Shown one piece after another: positions 22,472-33,757 of a stretch of DNA of 64,000 nucleotides. The DNA comes from Asterochloris sp. CNOR1. Lineage: Eukaryota > Chlorophyta > Trebouxiophyceae > Trebouxiales > Trebouxiaceae. The notes beneath the pieces are model-generated. The model was not told where the DNA came from. It searched no databases and worked only from the letters and a program-made list of their open reading frames with translations. The position numbers and the translations under genes are program-made. The stretch covers positions 248,001-312,000 of the forward strand of contig OZ017755.1 of the NCBI GenBank assembly GCA_963969365.1, in the 5' to 3' direction. Each line of letters starts with the position of its first letter. The first letter of the stretch is position 1.

Positions 22472-25400
22472 TCAGTGCCATACAACAGAGCATGCAAGCG
22501 GTGCCAGCTCACCCATGTACTGCATGTGGTCAACTATGGAGGTGCACAGGCCAAGGTAGCACATGCTGTTGTGGCATATGGGGGACTCTCCAGGCTCATA
22601 GTCCTCGTTACCCTCACACACCAGGTAGGGCATGGAGGGAGGTATCCAGGGAAGAATGGGGTCCTCCACCTGCAGGAGAGTGGTGGGTGTAGACTTCAGT
22701 ACAGCAGCAATGCCCTGGCGGTCCGCCGGTGCGTTCAGCACATGCGCACCTTGGGCACGTGCTTTGCACACTGCAAGCTGCAGCATCCCTGGTCTGGCAG
22801 GCATTGCAACCAGCCAGAAGCAGGCCAGGCCTTGCAGCGTTGTGACTTGGCACATGCTTTGCATGTGCTAAGTGGGCTGTCGAGGTTCAACGTGGTCATG
22901 ACCATTCCAAAAGCCTGCAGCCTGTGCACAGGCCACGTTGGTGCTCTGACCGCAACAGCTGCCACAAAAGGCAGTCCCCAGTGCAGCAGGTGTCTGCCTG
23001 GTGGTCCACTCTCGCTTTGCTTATAATGGCTCAAAGGCTTGTCCCACGTTGGACCCAGCTGACATGCCACTCACTGGAAGCCACAAGCAGCGAATACTTA
23101 TGCAAGCTTGCCTGCCAGATCTCATTGGGCACGTGGTGAAAGCCCATGATCTGCAACGGGACTGAGGGCACGATGTCCCGGTTGTGGGTGACCCGCACTG
23201 ACACCTGCAGCGCACAGACCCAGCTCAGGCAGGCAGGTCCCTCAGACTCTCACAGCACTGTGAACAATACCCTGGCTAGCCAACACCCTTGCCCAGGCGT
23301 GCCTGGGGTGCCACCGGCAGTTTGTATCTAGCAGCAGTTGCTTGTCTAGCAGCCCAGGTGCCAGCTGTGGTTTAATTTCAGCAGCCCTGGGGCATCAGCT
23401 CAGTGGCAATAACATGGCGGGCCGCGGCTGAGACAGCGCTGAGCCGACGGTGCCGCATCAGCACTCATAGAGCCACAGGGAGCACGTCATGCGCAGGCGG
23501 CCTGCCTGCAGCTACCAGGGCAGTCAGAAGGTGAGGGCCAGGCACAGGACAAATTACGCCTGGCTGCACCTGTTCCACTCAGATCGGACCCTGGTCGGGC
23601 TGCGCCCCTTTTGGGCGCCCAGATGAGTGGTTACACTCACCCTAGATCGTGGCATCCTTACCTCTACACTGGCATTGAAAAAGTCATAAAACTGGGTGTT
23701 GCCAACTCGGGGGGAGCCATAGGTGTACACATGAACTTGGCTCATGTTGGCGTTGTAGCGCAGGTCCAGGGCACACATGTGGGCCATCGCCGCGCCCATG
23801 CTGTGCCCGCCAATGTACAGAGGCAGGTCGGGGAACAGCGCAGCCAAGCGCTTGACCTCGGCTGTGATGTTGGGGGCCAGCGCGCTGTTGTTGTACGAGC
23901 TGAAGAAACCTGCAGTGGGGGCAGCCAGTGGGTGGCCTGACTGCTGACTTGCAGAGCCAGCACGTTGGTTTGAGAGAAGCGGAGTGCCTGGAGTCTGCTG
24001 TGGGGCAGGGTGGGGCACTGCAGGTCAGGAAACATGATGCAGTCCCTGCAGCTAGTGATGTTCAGGCCTGCTGCTCCGCTGCCTCCCCTCCCCGCTGCGC
24101 TGCATACAGGGAGATGCTGCGGCTTGACAGGGCCTGTGACTGCAGTGCAGCCGGAATTTAGAGACTGCATGCACAAGTTCACAGGCCAAATGCCCCCTCC
24201 CTATTTCAGCAATGGCAGGTCACTGCCAGGCACCTGCAGAGCTGAGTCAAAGGCATGGGCCTGGCAGCAGATGCCACACGCACAGCCTTTGCAATGCTCA
24301 TCTACAGGCCTGACAGCAGATGCTGTGCACACAGCCTCTACAACGCTCTTTCTTTTGGGCCTGACAGCAGCTGCCGTGCACACCGCTGTTGCAGCGCTCT
24401 TCCTACAGGCCGGACAGCAGCTCCCATAAGATCAGCCTCCGCAGCGCTCTTCTGCACTGACGACAGCTGCCACACGCGCAGCCTTCCATGCCCTTGTGTA
24501 AAAAGAAAAGAAAAAAGTCCTCACCTGAGTGCACCAGAGAACCCTCGGACCCTGGGTACGGCATCTGATACTTGGCTCGCCAGTACTTCATGTTTTCAGC
24601 CCAGTTGTACCAGCTGTGGCTATCTGTGCCCCGGAAGGCCACCTGGCCAGCCAAGTGCATGGGCCAGTTAGCTTTGGCATGGCACATGAACCTGACACCC
24701 AGCACTAACACCCAATATGCATCCATGAGGACAAGTGGTTTTCATGAAGCACGAGACAAGGTATGACGCCTGTATTGCTCTGTTTGTGCAGGAATATACA
24801 GGGTGAGCAAGCATGCAGAAAGCCTGTGTGGAGGGCTAACAGGACTGCCAAGATGAGGGAAGGCAGCTCACCACAATGGCATCCAGCCCCACAGTGCGTG
24901 TGGTCCCCCCTTCCTTGATGCGCAGCTGCTGGGAGAGGCCGACGTAGGCAAACAGGTCCCACCCAGCATCGTACACCAGCTTGGTCTGCCCCAGGCGCCC
25001 CAGTTTCAAGGCCTCGATGCGCCTGCACAGGGGTGGCATCCTGTGCCATTGAGGGGTTCCATGGCATAGAACCCATGCCATGGAATGGCCTCGTGGCGCT
25101 CTCAGCAGAGAGATAACAAGGAGGCAGCCTGATCAAAGCATGTATGACAGGCAGATGTGACTGAAGGCCACCCACCCCCTTCCCTCTCCCGGTGGACAAC
25201 TATGCAGCGCAACATGGAAGCTGACTATGGCACCATGCAGGCTCCCGACGGCTCTTCCAGCCAGTGCGCACCGAGTGTGCATGCAGCGCCCACCTGCTGC
25301 AGTTCCAGGCAGTGACAGCGTCAAAGCCGCAGTACGTCAGGCTGGTGAGCTGAGCCATGAGCTGCGCCTTCGTCCAGAGATCGCTGCCCTTCCCCACCAG

Positions 25401-26706
25401 CGCCTCCGCCTTGGACATCTGGTCCGCCCAGGAGACTGGTATGAGGGGGATCAGCATGGAGTCGTTGAAGCTGCTGGCTGGGGTCGCAGATGCTGGCACG
25501 CCGAACTGAAACTGCACGTGCTGCTCGTCCAGCAGCCTCCCGACCTGCAGGTGTGTGTTGCTGAGACGCAGCTGCAGGTGGGCTTACAGCACACAGGGTC
25601 ATTGGCGCAGGGGAATATGTGAGCGGGCTTCTGGGCAGGGTGACCTAACAGGCAGCAGATTTTGCATGCAGCGGGCTTGAGTGCAGCACCCTCCCAGGAC
25701 CTGCAGGAGGGGTACGGGTGCTGACACGCAGCTGCAGAGTGGCATAGCAGGCAGTAGATGGGTGCATAGGGGCACTGCAGCGGCCCTCTGGGCAGGGCAA
25801 CAGACCATACAGCCGGTGTGACATGCAGCGGGTGTGAAAGCAGCTCTCCTCAAGGTACCTGACGTGAGAAGCCTTGACGGTCGTGCCTGTCCGCATATGA
25901 GAATGGCTCCACCAGATGCGTGGAGTGCACTGCATCCCACTGCTCTGGCGTGAGTGAGAGGCGCGCCTCCTCATACTGCTCCTGGAAGTGTTGCTGCCAC
26001 CGCCAGCCAGGCCTCAGATGCGCATGGGCATGCCGAGCCTGCGTTCAGACAGTACCGTGAGCAGTGCATACTGCAGTCAGCAGTGCCGCGACTGATGTTG
26101 CTCAGAGATCGGCTCAGCTTGCATGCAGGCTTCATGACTGGCCCATGCGCATGAACAAGCTCTTACCAAGCATCCTGCATGAGTTGCACTTGCCGTGCAG
26201 ACACAAGTAGACTGAGGTGGCATTTGTCAACGGGAGCCACACAGACAGAGCCAGCATAAGACAGCCCTGTGCATACTGGTATGGAGGCTTCCAGGAAGCC
26301 ATGCTCAAGTCTGCCAGGCATCACATCAGCAGCTCCAAGATTCTGTTGTGCAGAATGGTGTGCTGCAGCGTGCGGGCTACCTGGGCGGCTAGTCGTGGTC
26401 CCTCTGGGTCCCCATAGTGTCTGGGCATGGGGCCCAGGGCTGCATGCACCACCTCTGGGTCCAGCTCTGGCCAATGGGGCCTGGCCCGGGGAAACAGCCA
26501 GTCCATGATGTCCCACCAGAAGCCCCCCGGAGGTTTGAGACCTGCTGAGGGCACACCAGCAGTATGATGTGAACACACAGCTTGAGTGTCAGTTTGACTG
26601 CAGGTGAGCAGGGTGGATCTGCCACACCTTGTGCCACAGTTGCCATCAGCAGAATGGCTGAACAAGCCAGCAGAGGTGCCTGCCTCCATGTATGCTGTTT
26701 GCCCAT
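22472..26706 (-). CDS. Secreted class 3 lipase (triacylglycerol lipase family)
   Basis: Alpha/beta-hydrolase lipase (Lipase_3 family) likely to hydrolyse acyl esters outside the cell or in the endomembrane system. Nine exons (descending): 26706-26628, 26541-26325, 26012-25859, 25544-25294, 25022-24872, 24642-24525, 23909-23662, 23204-23112, 22669-22472; about 502 aa, all in phase. A signal peptide (LLACSAILLMATVAQG) starts the protein. The oxyanion segment AFRGTDSHSWYNWAENMKYW, nucleophile elbow GGHSMGAAMAH, NRDIVPSVP (acidic residue) and GFHHVPNEIW (probable catalytic His) are in family order. The intron at 23111 has a GC donor (CAG|GCAAGC). The 3' end is less certain: a GTGAGC after the codons for QYMG could instead splice to about 22426. 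Confidence 0.88.
24255..24485. repeat. ~50-bp minisatellite in a lipase intron
   Basis: About four to five imperfect copies starting near 24259, 24308, 24359, 24409 and 24459. The core is GCCTGACAGCAGMTGCYGTG followed by CACASMCTBTGCARCGCTCT. The array lies wholly within the intron between the FRGTD exon and the GHSMG exon. Copies differ at many sites, so it is not a young expansion. Confidence 0.75.
25640..25870 (-). repeat. Diverged duplication across the exon-3 donor of the lipase gene
   Basis: The exon 3 donor region (about 25790-25863, with TCTGGGCAGGGCAACAGACC and ACATGCAGCGGGTGTGA) has an imperfect copy at about 25630-25706 (TTCTGGGCAGGGTGACC and GCATGCAGCGGGCTTGA). The period is about 157 bp and the copy lies in the following intron. 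Confidence 0.55.
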
Positions 26707-27510
26707 GTTGCTGGTTTAGTCAGGTCAGCATGGCATGCAAGAATCTCCCTGTTCAGGTCTGATGCTGGGGCCACTTGTGCTGTGATCCCCCACAGCTCAA
26801 AGGGCTGTACTTGAGCGAAAGCCCCTGACATTGGTGATCATGACTCCAGCAGCTGCCTGAACAGCGTCCGAAAGATGCTATGTAAAAAGAAAGAGAGCCG
26901 GAGCTGAGAGGGAAGAAGAAAAGAGTGGTGGCTTGAGATGGAGCCTGCAGGCTCACACTGTAAGATTCTGCTGCTCTCTTGGGAAAAGAGATGTGCTGAG
27001 CAAGTCAGCACGTGGCACCCTTACCACCATGTGAGATGGGCCACTCCTGGTCACCTCTCCTGTGCACCCCACTGCTCAAAAGCACATGCCAAGGATGCAG
27101 CCAGTGTTCACTCACTCACGTCAACAAGCATGGTGTACTTGCTGGTTGTAGAGCTGCTCCATGAGACCTCAAAAAGTAATGTGAGCAAAGATCGCCAAAG
27201 AGCAGGTTGGTGGGCATGTCGTATGCTGGCATGGTCGTAACAGGGCAGTATAAACTCTTGGTGCATTCAGAAGGGAAGTGCTGCAGTGTAAAGGAACGAG
27301 GAGGCATGCAGAGGGAGGGGGCCGACAAAACTCCAGCCATTGCCAGCTTGTAGTGTACACAGACAGCTTCACGCATGCGTGTGGTAGCGCAGCATAACAA
27401 CACATGCTACCAGCCAGGTCAAGCCCCAGCAGCCTGGGGGTTGCTGGGGTCACAAACAAAAATCGTCGGGAATCCTAGTGCTGTGCTCTGTACTGTTTCA
27501 CCCAATATTT
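26707..27510. other. Intergenic region, lipase promoter side
   Basis: The 804 bp between the lipase start and the U-box stop, both on the minus strand, should include the lipase promoter and the U-box 3' UTR. No frame with a recognisable domain and no RNA gene was found. Confidence 0.4.
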
Positions 27511-29404
27511 TCAGACGTGTGCCCAGAAGGTGACCAGCCCATCCTGGGACAGCAGGAGCCCCTCAGCCAGGCAGGGCCTGTGGGGCATGTAGGCCGGCAT
27601 GCTGTAGTGGGCAAGGCTCATGCTCTGCTGCCACGATATTGCGTTGGGGTGGGTCGGGGCTGCGGGCAGCAGGGTCGCCAGCACGTCCAACACTGACCGG
27701 CAGCGCTTCTGCAGCTTCTGCCAGGGGGTGCATGGGCCACTCTTGTCTTTGCCGCCACCTGCGCCCAGAACAAACAGGGCTTGCAAACGAAAGCTATCCA
27801 TGCACTGTGGACGTTGCTGCGCCTGGCAGGTAGCCCTGGAGCAGACCCTGAGGGACTCGCAAATTGCAGCACTGACACCTGCTCCCTGTCAAAGCTATGT
27901 ACCTCTGCCCTCTGGTCATGCTTCTGCACCTGGAAGCTAGCCAAAGAAGCAGGCTAGGAGGGTACTTGTGGATTGCAGCAATGCATATGCTGAGGTCTTG
28001 AGCACACTTACAGACGCTTGACGTGACAAAGCTGGCTGTTGCTGAGCATGCCCATGCCTAGGCAGGAGGGAGGAGCAGCCCGCTGTCTGTGGGTCCATGT
28101 GGCAGCAACTGCACAGGCTTGGCAGCGCGCAGCGCGCCAGGCTTGAAACTGGCGGCTTTGGCGCCTAAATCTCAGAAAGATTGGAGGCTTGGTGAGATGA
28201 TCGCTGTCAGGGAAATCCCTCACCAGTGCAGGCGCGCTCTTCAAGTGCCTCATGGTGGCAGGGGGCCAGCAGCCTCAGCTCCTCAGGCGTTATTTTGTGG
28301 GCCTGGCACCAGCGCTGCACCTGAGCCTCCATTGCAGCATCCTGCTCCAGACGGCGGCTGGTCAACGACAGCCCCGTCAGGGGACAAGTCTGCAGGGCAG
28401 GCAGCACTCCGCAGTCAGCAGCTAGCATTTGACAGTGTCCAGGCCAGGAGACTCTGCAGGTGGCAGTCAGCCAAAGGCAGTGCTCAATCACGGTGACAAG
28501 TGTCACATGACTGCAGCTGTGGCAGGCACCATAAGCCCCTGTCACCCACTCCAAGGGCCAGGTGTTCGTATGGGGCAGGGCAGCAGCCAGGTCAGCAGGC
28601 ACCATCCAGTTTCAATTGGACCTGATGCGAGGCAGGCAATGCAGCCACAGTATGCGGCACCCGCAGTCGGCACATGCGCCCCAGTTGCCGCATTGCAGCC
28701 TGCCGTCTTTGGGTCACCGCACAGGTGTGCAGGCGCATGCAGAGCAAGCCAGCAAGCTTCAAGCGGCAGACAGAGCCAGAGACAGAAACCCCCAAGAAGG
28801 CAGGCGGAGATGAAGAACTCCAGGAAGCCAAAGAAGTACTCACTCTGCCGCCAGCAGCGAACCAGCTGCAAATGCTGGTGCTCTGGTAGACCTGGCCGGT
28901 CTCCATCAGGCGGACGGGGGCGACCATCAGCTCCAAAGAGACTGGGCAGGCCAGGTGCCTGCAGGTGGGGAGTTGAGCCATCACTTCATGGCCCCGCCAG
29001 GGTGGCACCAGGAATCTGGACAACGCTGTATGAAGGAGCAAGCACGCGCAGCTGTCCCTGACACAGCATACTGTCATGCTCTGGGCCCTGGGAGTACAAA
29101 TAACAATGCACTGTTAGCTGGTGCCCTCCATCGCCAGATCTGTCCGCGTACCGCTGTCACTGCATATTTCTTGCCGAGTCCCAGGGGCACACCTTGGCAC
29201 ATCTGGAAGGAGCTCCAGTGCCCTGGTCTTGGCAGCAGAGCTGGTGCTGGCACAGGCAGCCTTGTCCACGCAGACCTCCCCCTCAAAGTGGTCACTGAAG
29301 CTTGTGAAGTTGCAGTCTAGAGACTCGCAGGCCCTGTGGGGTTCCCACCCCCAGGCTGGCATGCTGAGGCGCTTCTGCGGCATCCTTCTGTCTGCATGGC
29401 GCAT
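27511..29404 (-). CDS. Small U-box protein, putative E3 ubiquitin ligase
   Basis: Probable E2-recruiting ubiquitin ligase. Four exons (descending): 29404-29193, 28958-28844, 28389-28224, 27758-27511, joining in phase to about 246 aa. The U-box is built across exons 2 and 3: HLACPVSLELMVAPVRLMET, GQVYQSTSICSWF, GGRTCPLTG and VQRWCQAHKI follow the canonical CP(I/V)xLELMxDPV...G.TY...I..W...TCPxT order. There are no ARM repeats, unlike plant PUB proteins. The remainder has no recognised domain. The start ATG at 29404 has a second in-frame Met seven codons on. Confidence 0.75.
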
Positions 29405-29848
29405 CGGGGGTGATTCTGGCAGCTTGATGGGCAGGAGTCTTGAAGTTGGGGCTCAGCTTACAAACGCTGTGCTAGCTTTCACAGGCAACACGGGCGATTG
29501 CGCAGGCACCGAAGCTCACCAGATGGCTACCAGCAAGTCATTGTGGAGACCGTCCCCAAGCACTGCGTCATGCCTAGTCGTGGAAGGGAAGCCCGAGTCA
29601 CTTGTGCAATGAAGCCCAGCTCTGGCAGAGGGGAAACAGCGCACTCCGAGACCCTCCTGTTGAGTTGCTTCTATGATGTGCGCACGTTTCGCTTCCTGAT
29701 GTATCACAGGACCTCACCAAGGCTCCTTCAGACGGTCGCCAAAGATTTTTTCGCTGGGCAGGATCTTGTCATTTTCTGTATCTCCTGTTCCTTCTTGGCA
29801 TGAGCTCGACATGGTGGACAACACAGGCTTCATACGGGCACAATGAAG
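29405..29848. other. Intergenic region, U-box promoter side
   Basis: The 444 bp between the U-box start (-) and the eL33 stop (-) hold no recognisable gene. A TTACA at about 29457 is the reverse of TGTAA, but it lies nearly 400 bp past the eL33 stop. Confidence 0.35.
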
Positions 29849-31604
29849 TCAGACTGTGCTGGGGTACAACATAACTCGTACGCGACCGCCCTGCAGGCAA
29901 AGAGGGTGCAGCGTTGGCCACCTTGCTGCAGAGATGCACTGGCAGGTGGCACCAAGGACGCAAGCACTCAAGTTGCGGCATGCCAGATGCGTTCAACACC
30001 AAGCAAAGTTGCCAAGCAGCTCACCAGGGACATGGGGGGGAGGTTCCGCCGGAACTGAGCCCTGACAACGCCAGTGCTGCCATGTGCCCGTGTGACCTGC
30101 AGAGCAAAAGAAACATAGTGAGTGAGATGGCCATGAAAGGGAACTCATTAGATGGAACCCTGAGCTGGGATGCCAGCTCTGACTACTCAGCAGATGACCC
30201 TACATGTTGCTTGCAGGCCATGTGAGAGTGGGACCCCGACCTGAAGCAGGGCGCTAGGCTGCTGCTGAGCAGACTGTGTTTGAAACACAGGCAGCAGCCT
30301 CCCTTGTGCAGTGCAGTGCTCTACAGCGAAGGACAGGTTGACTCATCAGCTATTGCCTGCTGAGTGCCAGTGGCACCATATCTCCCGAAGGTTTGCAGCA
30401 GGCTATGCAGGCCTGTAAGCTGAGCAGCAACAACAGCCAGGAAAAGCTACAGGCCAGGCAAGCCCTCAAGCTGTGCAACGCAGCGCCGGCCAGCACCCAA
30501 GATCAGCTAGAGGCCAGGCAGGCCCTGAAGTGGGAGGCCCTCAAGCTGTGCAGCACAGTACTGGCCAGCACCCAGAAGAAGCTACAGACCGGGCAGGCCC
30601 ATAAGCTGTGCAGCGCAGTACTGGCCAGCTCCCATGAAAAGGTAGCCCGTCACCTGTTCAACGCAGCAGTGGCCAGCACCCAGAAGAAGGTATGCGCCGG
30701 GCACACCCAACAGCTGTGCAGCGCAGTGCCGGTCTGCAGCACCTCAGGTGGAGTAGCAGGCCAGGCAGGTCCTAGCTGTGCAGTGCAGTGCAGGTCGCCC
30801 CCAATGTGGCATGCGAAGCCCAGGCAGCGTGCAGCCCTTCGCTGGCTCCTGCGCTCACCCAGCAGGCCCCGGCCACTGCAGCCCTGAACGCCGAGTGGCT
30901 CCCACTCAGCTGTGGCACTTACCTTGCCCCAGATCACCCTGTACAGCGAATTCCTCTTTAAGGTCTTAGCCTTGTAGATGTAAGCTATCCGCTTGCCCAG
31001 GTAGAACTCTGTCTCGGGCTTGCTGCGCACGCCGTCGATCTTGACGAGCGATGTGCTGTTGTGCTGGTTCCTGAGGCCTCTGCAGGCAGTGAACTGGCCG
31101 CCTTCAGCATCCGGCCTGTGGAGCTCCCATGAAACGTGTCTGGCAGGCAGGGTGCCCCTCACATGTTGCTGGCCGAGGGTTCCAGTTGCATGCAGCCTGC
31201 CCTGCTCCCCAGCACCTGGGCTGCCCACATGGTGCCACCGAGCCACAGTGTGAGGGTGCAGAACCCGTCCTGCCTGCCCTTTGCCCATGCAGGCTACCAC
31301 AGGCACCAGCCAAGGCACAGCCACTGCTTTGCAGCTACGTGCACTGCTTTAAAGCCTCTGGGCTGCCCAGGTCTTGCTTCTGAGCAGCGTTTGGATCAGC
31401 TCTCCTGTTGCGCTTGTAGCATGGCGCCCCGCACAGTGTACAGGAGACTCAGCCCCTGCTCACCTCTTGAAGCCCATCACGGTGGCGGGCACATAGAGCC
31501 TGCAGCAATCAAAGGCACCAGGGTGTCACAACCTGCAAGCTGAAGGTTTCAGGCAACTTCGAGCCACCATGGTCAGCCGCCCACCTGATCTTCTCTGAAG
31601 GCAT
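29849..31604 (-). CDS. RPL35A: 60S ribosomal protein eL33 (RPL35a family)
   Basis: Structural protein of the cytosolic large ribosomal subunit. Five exons (descending): 31604-31585 (only 20 bp), 31499-31464 (36 bp), 31079-30923, 30096-30025, 29890-29849. They join exactly to 108 aa, normal for eL33. Hallmarks are [45 protein letters not shown] and [17 protein letters not shown], and the C-terminus is [12 protein letters not shown]. The tiny first exons are consistent with highly expressed ribosomal-protein genes. It is divergent from SAP18. The 826-bp intron 3 contains a 60-bp minisatellite. Confidence 0.95.
30410..30765. repeat. 60-bp minisatellite in an eL33 intron
   Basis: About five imperfect units with the core CTGTGCAGCGCAGTACTGGC, then CAGCACCCAGAAGAAGCTAC, then AGGCCGGGCAGGCCCACAAG. 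They lie near 30411, 30471, 30546, 30606, 30656 and 30714. Because the period is a multiple of three, the forward strand stays open over 30393-30887 as a 20-residue periodic frame. That frame is antisense to and inside an intron, so it is best read as a repeat artefact. Confidence 0.8.
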
Positions 31605-32239
31605 CCTGCACGCCCTCCTGTCCCCACGGGCTCTTGCAGTCAAGATAGGTTGGCCGACGGCTTGCAGAACGAAAGTTGGTCAACGAAGTCTGGGGAGATC
31701 AGTTGGGGCCATGTCAGGTTACAACAGGGCACCGAGATCAGGGGCAGCTTACGGAAGGGACAGGGACCATGATCGAGACAGGCAGTACGGCAGATCAGAC
31801 AGGAATGGCCCCTCCAGAGATGACTTCAGAAATGAAAGGTCTGCCTGCTGACGCCCTGAGCTGCCCTCCTGGCCTGCTCACTGACCAGCCCTTCTTGCTG
31901 AGCTTACTGTGAAGGCCATGTGAGCACCCTTACCTCCCTAACTGTAGGCGAGAGGATCGGGAAGAGGCCAGGCCCAAGGACCATGCTGCAGCCAGGTCTG
32001 TCACCCTGATGTTGGCATCTGCTGGGCCGTCGGCAGGCTTGATGCGCTGCAGCAGGAAATGTTTGGTCAGCTCATACCTCAGCGCTGTGACAGCAGAGCT
32101 GTTTGGCCAGTGCGCTGGACCCCAAGAGTCCAGCCAGACCTGCCTGGCATAGACACAGTCGTGACCTGCTCACCCCTGCTCAAGGGGGCAGGACAGAGCC
32201 CCGATGAGAGCACTTGTCCCCTGCAGGGGCCCAGTGCCC
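31605..32239. promoter_or_regulatory. Divergent promoter region, eL33 / SAP18
   Basis: The start codons of eL33 (-) and SAP18 (+) face away from each other across 635 bp, so both 5' UTRs and promoters should be here. No specific motif was strong enough to call. An earlier in-frame ATG-type start for SAP18 at 32204 would shorten the region slightly. Confidence 0.5.
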
Positions 32240-33622
32240 ATGGAAACAGACGCGGCCCCCACAGGCGGCGCAGCAGAGGCTGCTCTTCCAGCCCCGCCGC
32301 CAAAGCCCGGCGCAGGCCCTTCCTCGGTAGTGCTGGCCCCTGCGCCGGAGCCAGAGGTGCCCAAGCTGCCACCCATAGACCGGGAAAAGGTGCGCCACGC
32401 AGCTTTGATGGTGCTGCTCCCCTTCTAGCTGAAGAGCAGATGCCACCAGGCAGCCTCTGTTTTGCTCTCCCTGAGACACGTTTCGGGAGGTGACAACACA
32501 ACTCACCATCCTGCTGTCCGGCCGCAGGTGTGCCCTCTCCTGCTCAGGGTGTTTCCCAAGGTGAGCAGTAAGCAGTGACGTAGCTACCAAATAATCGATG
32601 TGCCGTCCCAGCCAGCCCCGCTGCCCCTTGCATGTCGCAGCATCTCATCAGTATGTATTCGGTTTGACCTGACCAACTTTCTGGCTGGCTGCAGATTGGG
32701 GCACACCATGGGGTTTTTGATTATGCACGGCGCAACAACTACCCCAAGGGCGAGGTTGCTGTATACACATGGCAGGACGCATCACTGCGGGAGCTCACAG
32801 AACTCGTGAAGGAGGTGGGTGCCTTTGTGGTAATGCTTCATGGGTCACCCAGCCGAGCACCGCCCCCCTGCGTTCCACTGGCAGAGCTGATATAGCCACG
32901 GCTGGAGGTCAGGAGCTTCTGAAGAAGTGCATTCTGTTGTGGGTTGTGCGCACTTCACTGCTTGCCTGCTTTGCATTATCAGGCATGAAAGGTTGCCTCG
33001 TTTTTGGAGCTTGCAGGACTTGTGCAAGAGATGGCCAATTCTGTGGGTTACACGTTGACATGCTGCTTGCCTGCTCTCGTTGGCTGGCAGGTCAACAAAG
33101 GCCTGCTGCAGGCACAAAGGTGCCGCTGCGGCCCTTTTTCGAGTGTGGTGCCTGTTGCATGTCAGCTCTGCTCTTGATGCTCTGCTCTTGGGGCTGCCAG
33201 CACTTTTTTGCAATCTAGCTTGGCAAGTGCTAGGCCTGCTCAGCAGCAGGAGGTGGGCACAGGCTGTTGATTGCGTCAATTAAGTGCCAAGGGGGCCTTG
33301 CCTGTGCAGGTGACGCCGCCAGCCAAGCGGCCCCATGCCCGCCTGGAGTTTGCTTTTGTGTACCCGGATCGCAAGGGGCGCAATGTGATGCGAACGGTGC
33401 GCCGCTGGTTTCATGTTTGCTTTTTAGAAAAACCTGCTGGCCTGCCTGTTGCTGAGTGAGAGGTCTTGCTGCCAAAAAGTGTGCTGCACCCTCATGAAGT
33501 GCTGTCTGCTGCAGGTGGGCAGCACGGTGTCAGGCAGGCCTGGGTTTGAGGATGATGCCAAGACACTTCGAGATCTGAAGTTTGAGATTGGCGATTTGCT
33601 TGACGTCGCAGTCTTTGTTTAG
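32240..33622 (+). CDS. SAP18: SAP18, Sin3-associated polypeptide p18 / ASAP complex subunit
   Basis: Ubiquitin-like-fold subunit of histone deacetylase and ASAP splicing complexes, acting in the nucleus. Five exons: 32240-32389, 32528-32560, 32695-32814, 33310-33396, 33515-33622, joining to 165 aa (human 153). An Ala/Pro-rich N-terminus precedes PPIDREK. Then come CPLLLRVFPK, NNYPKGEVAVYTWQDASLRE, RPHARLEFAFVYPDRKGRNV, VGSTVSGRPG and LKFEIGDLLDVAVF, all characteristic of the family. The 3' end faces the WD40 gene with only 135 bp between the stop codons. Confidence 0.94.
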
Positions 33623-33757
33623 ACCATCATGAAATTGGAGTCTTAAGCACAAAACTTCTTCAGTCGTGCAGCTGTGTGCACTGCGCATCAGTGCATAATG
33701 TCATACTGCATGTGTGTCCAGGGATCAGGTTCTGTGGTGGGCAGACTAAGGGGGACC

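Noticed and set aside
28429-29061. 210-codon forward frame
   Set aside because: It is antisense to the U-box exons and their introns, with no domain.
30393-30887. 164-codon forward repeat protein
   Set aside because: It lies within and antisense to an eL33 intron and is explained by the 60-bp minisatellite whose period is a multiple of three.
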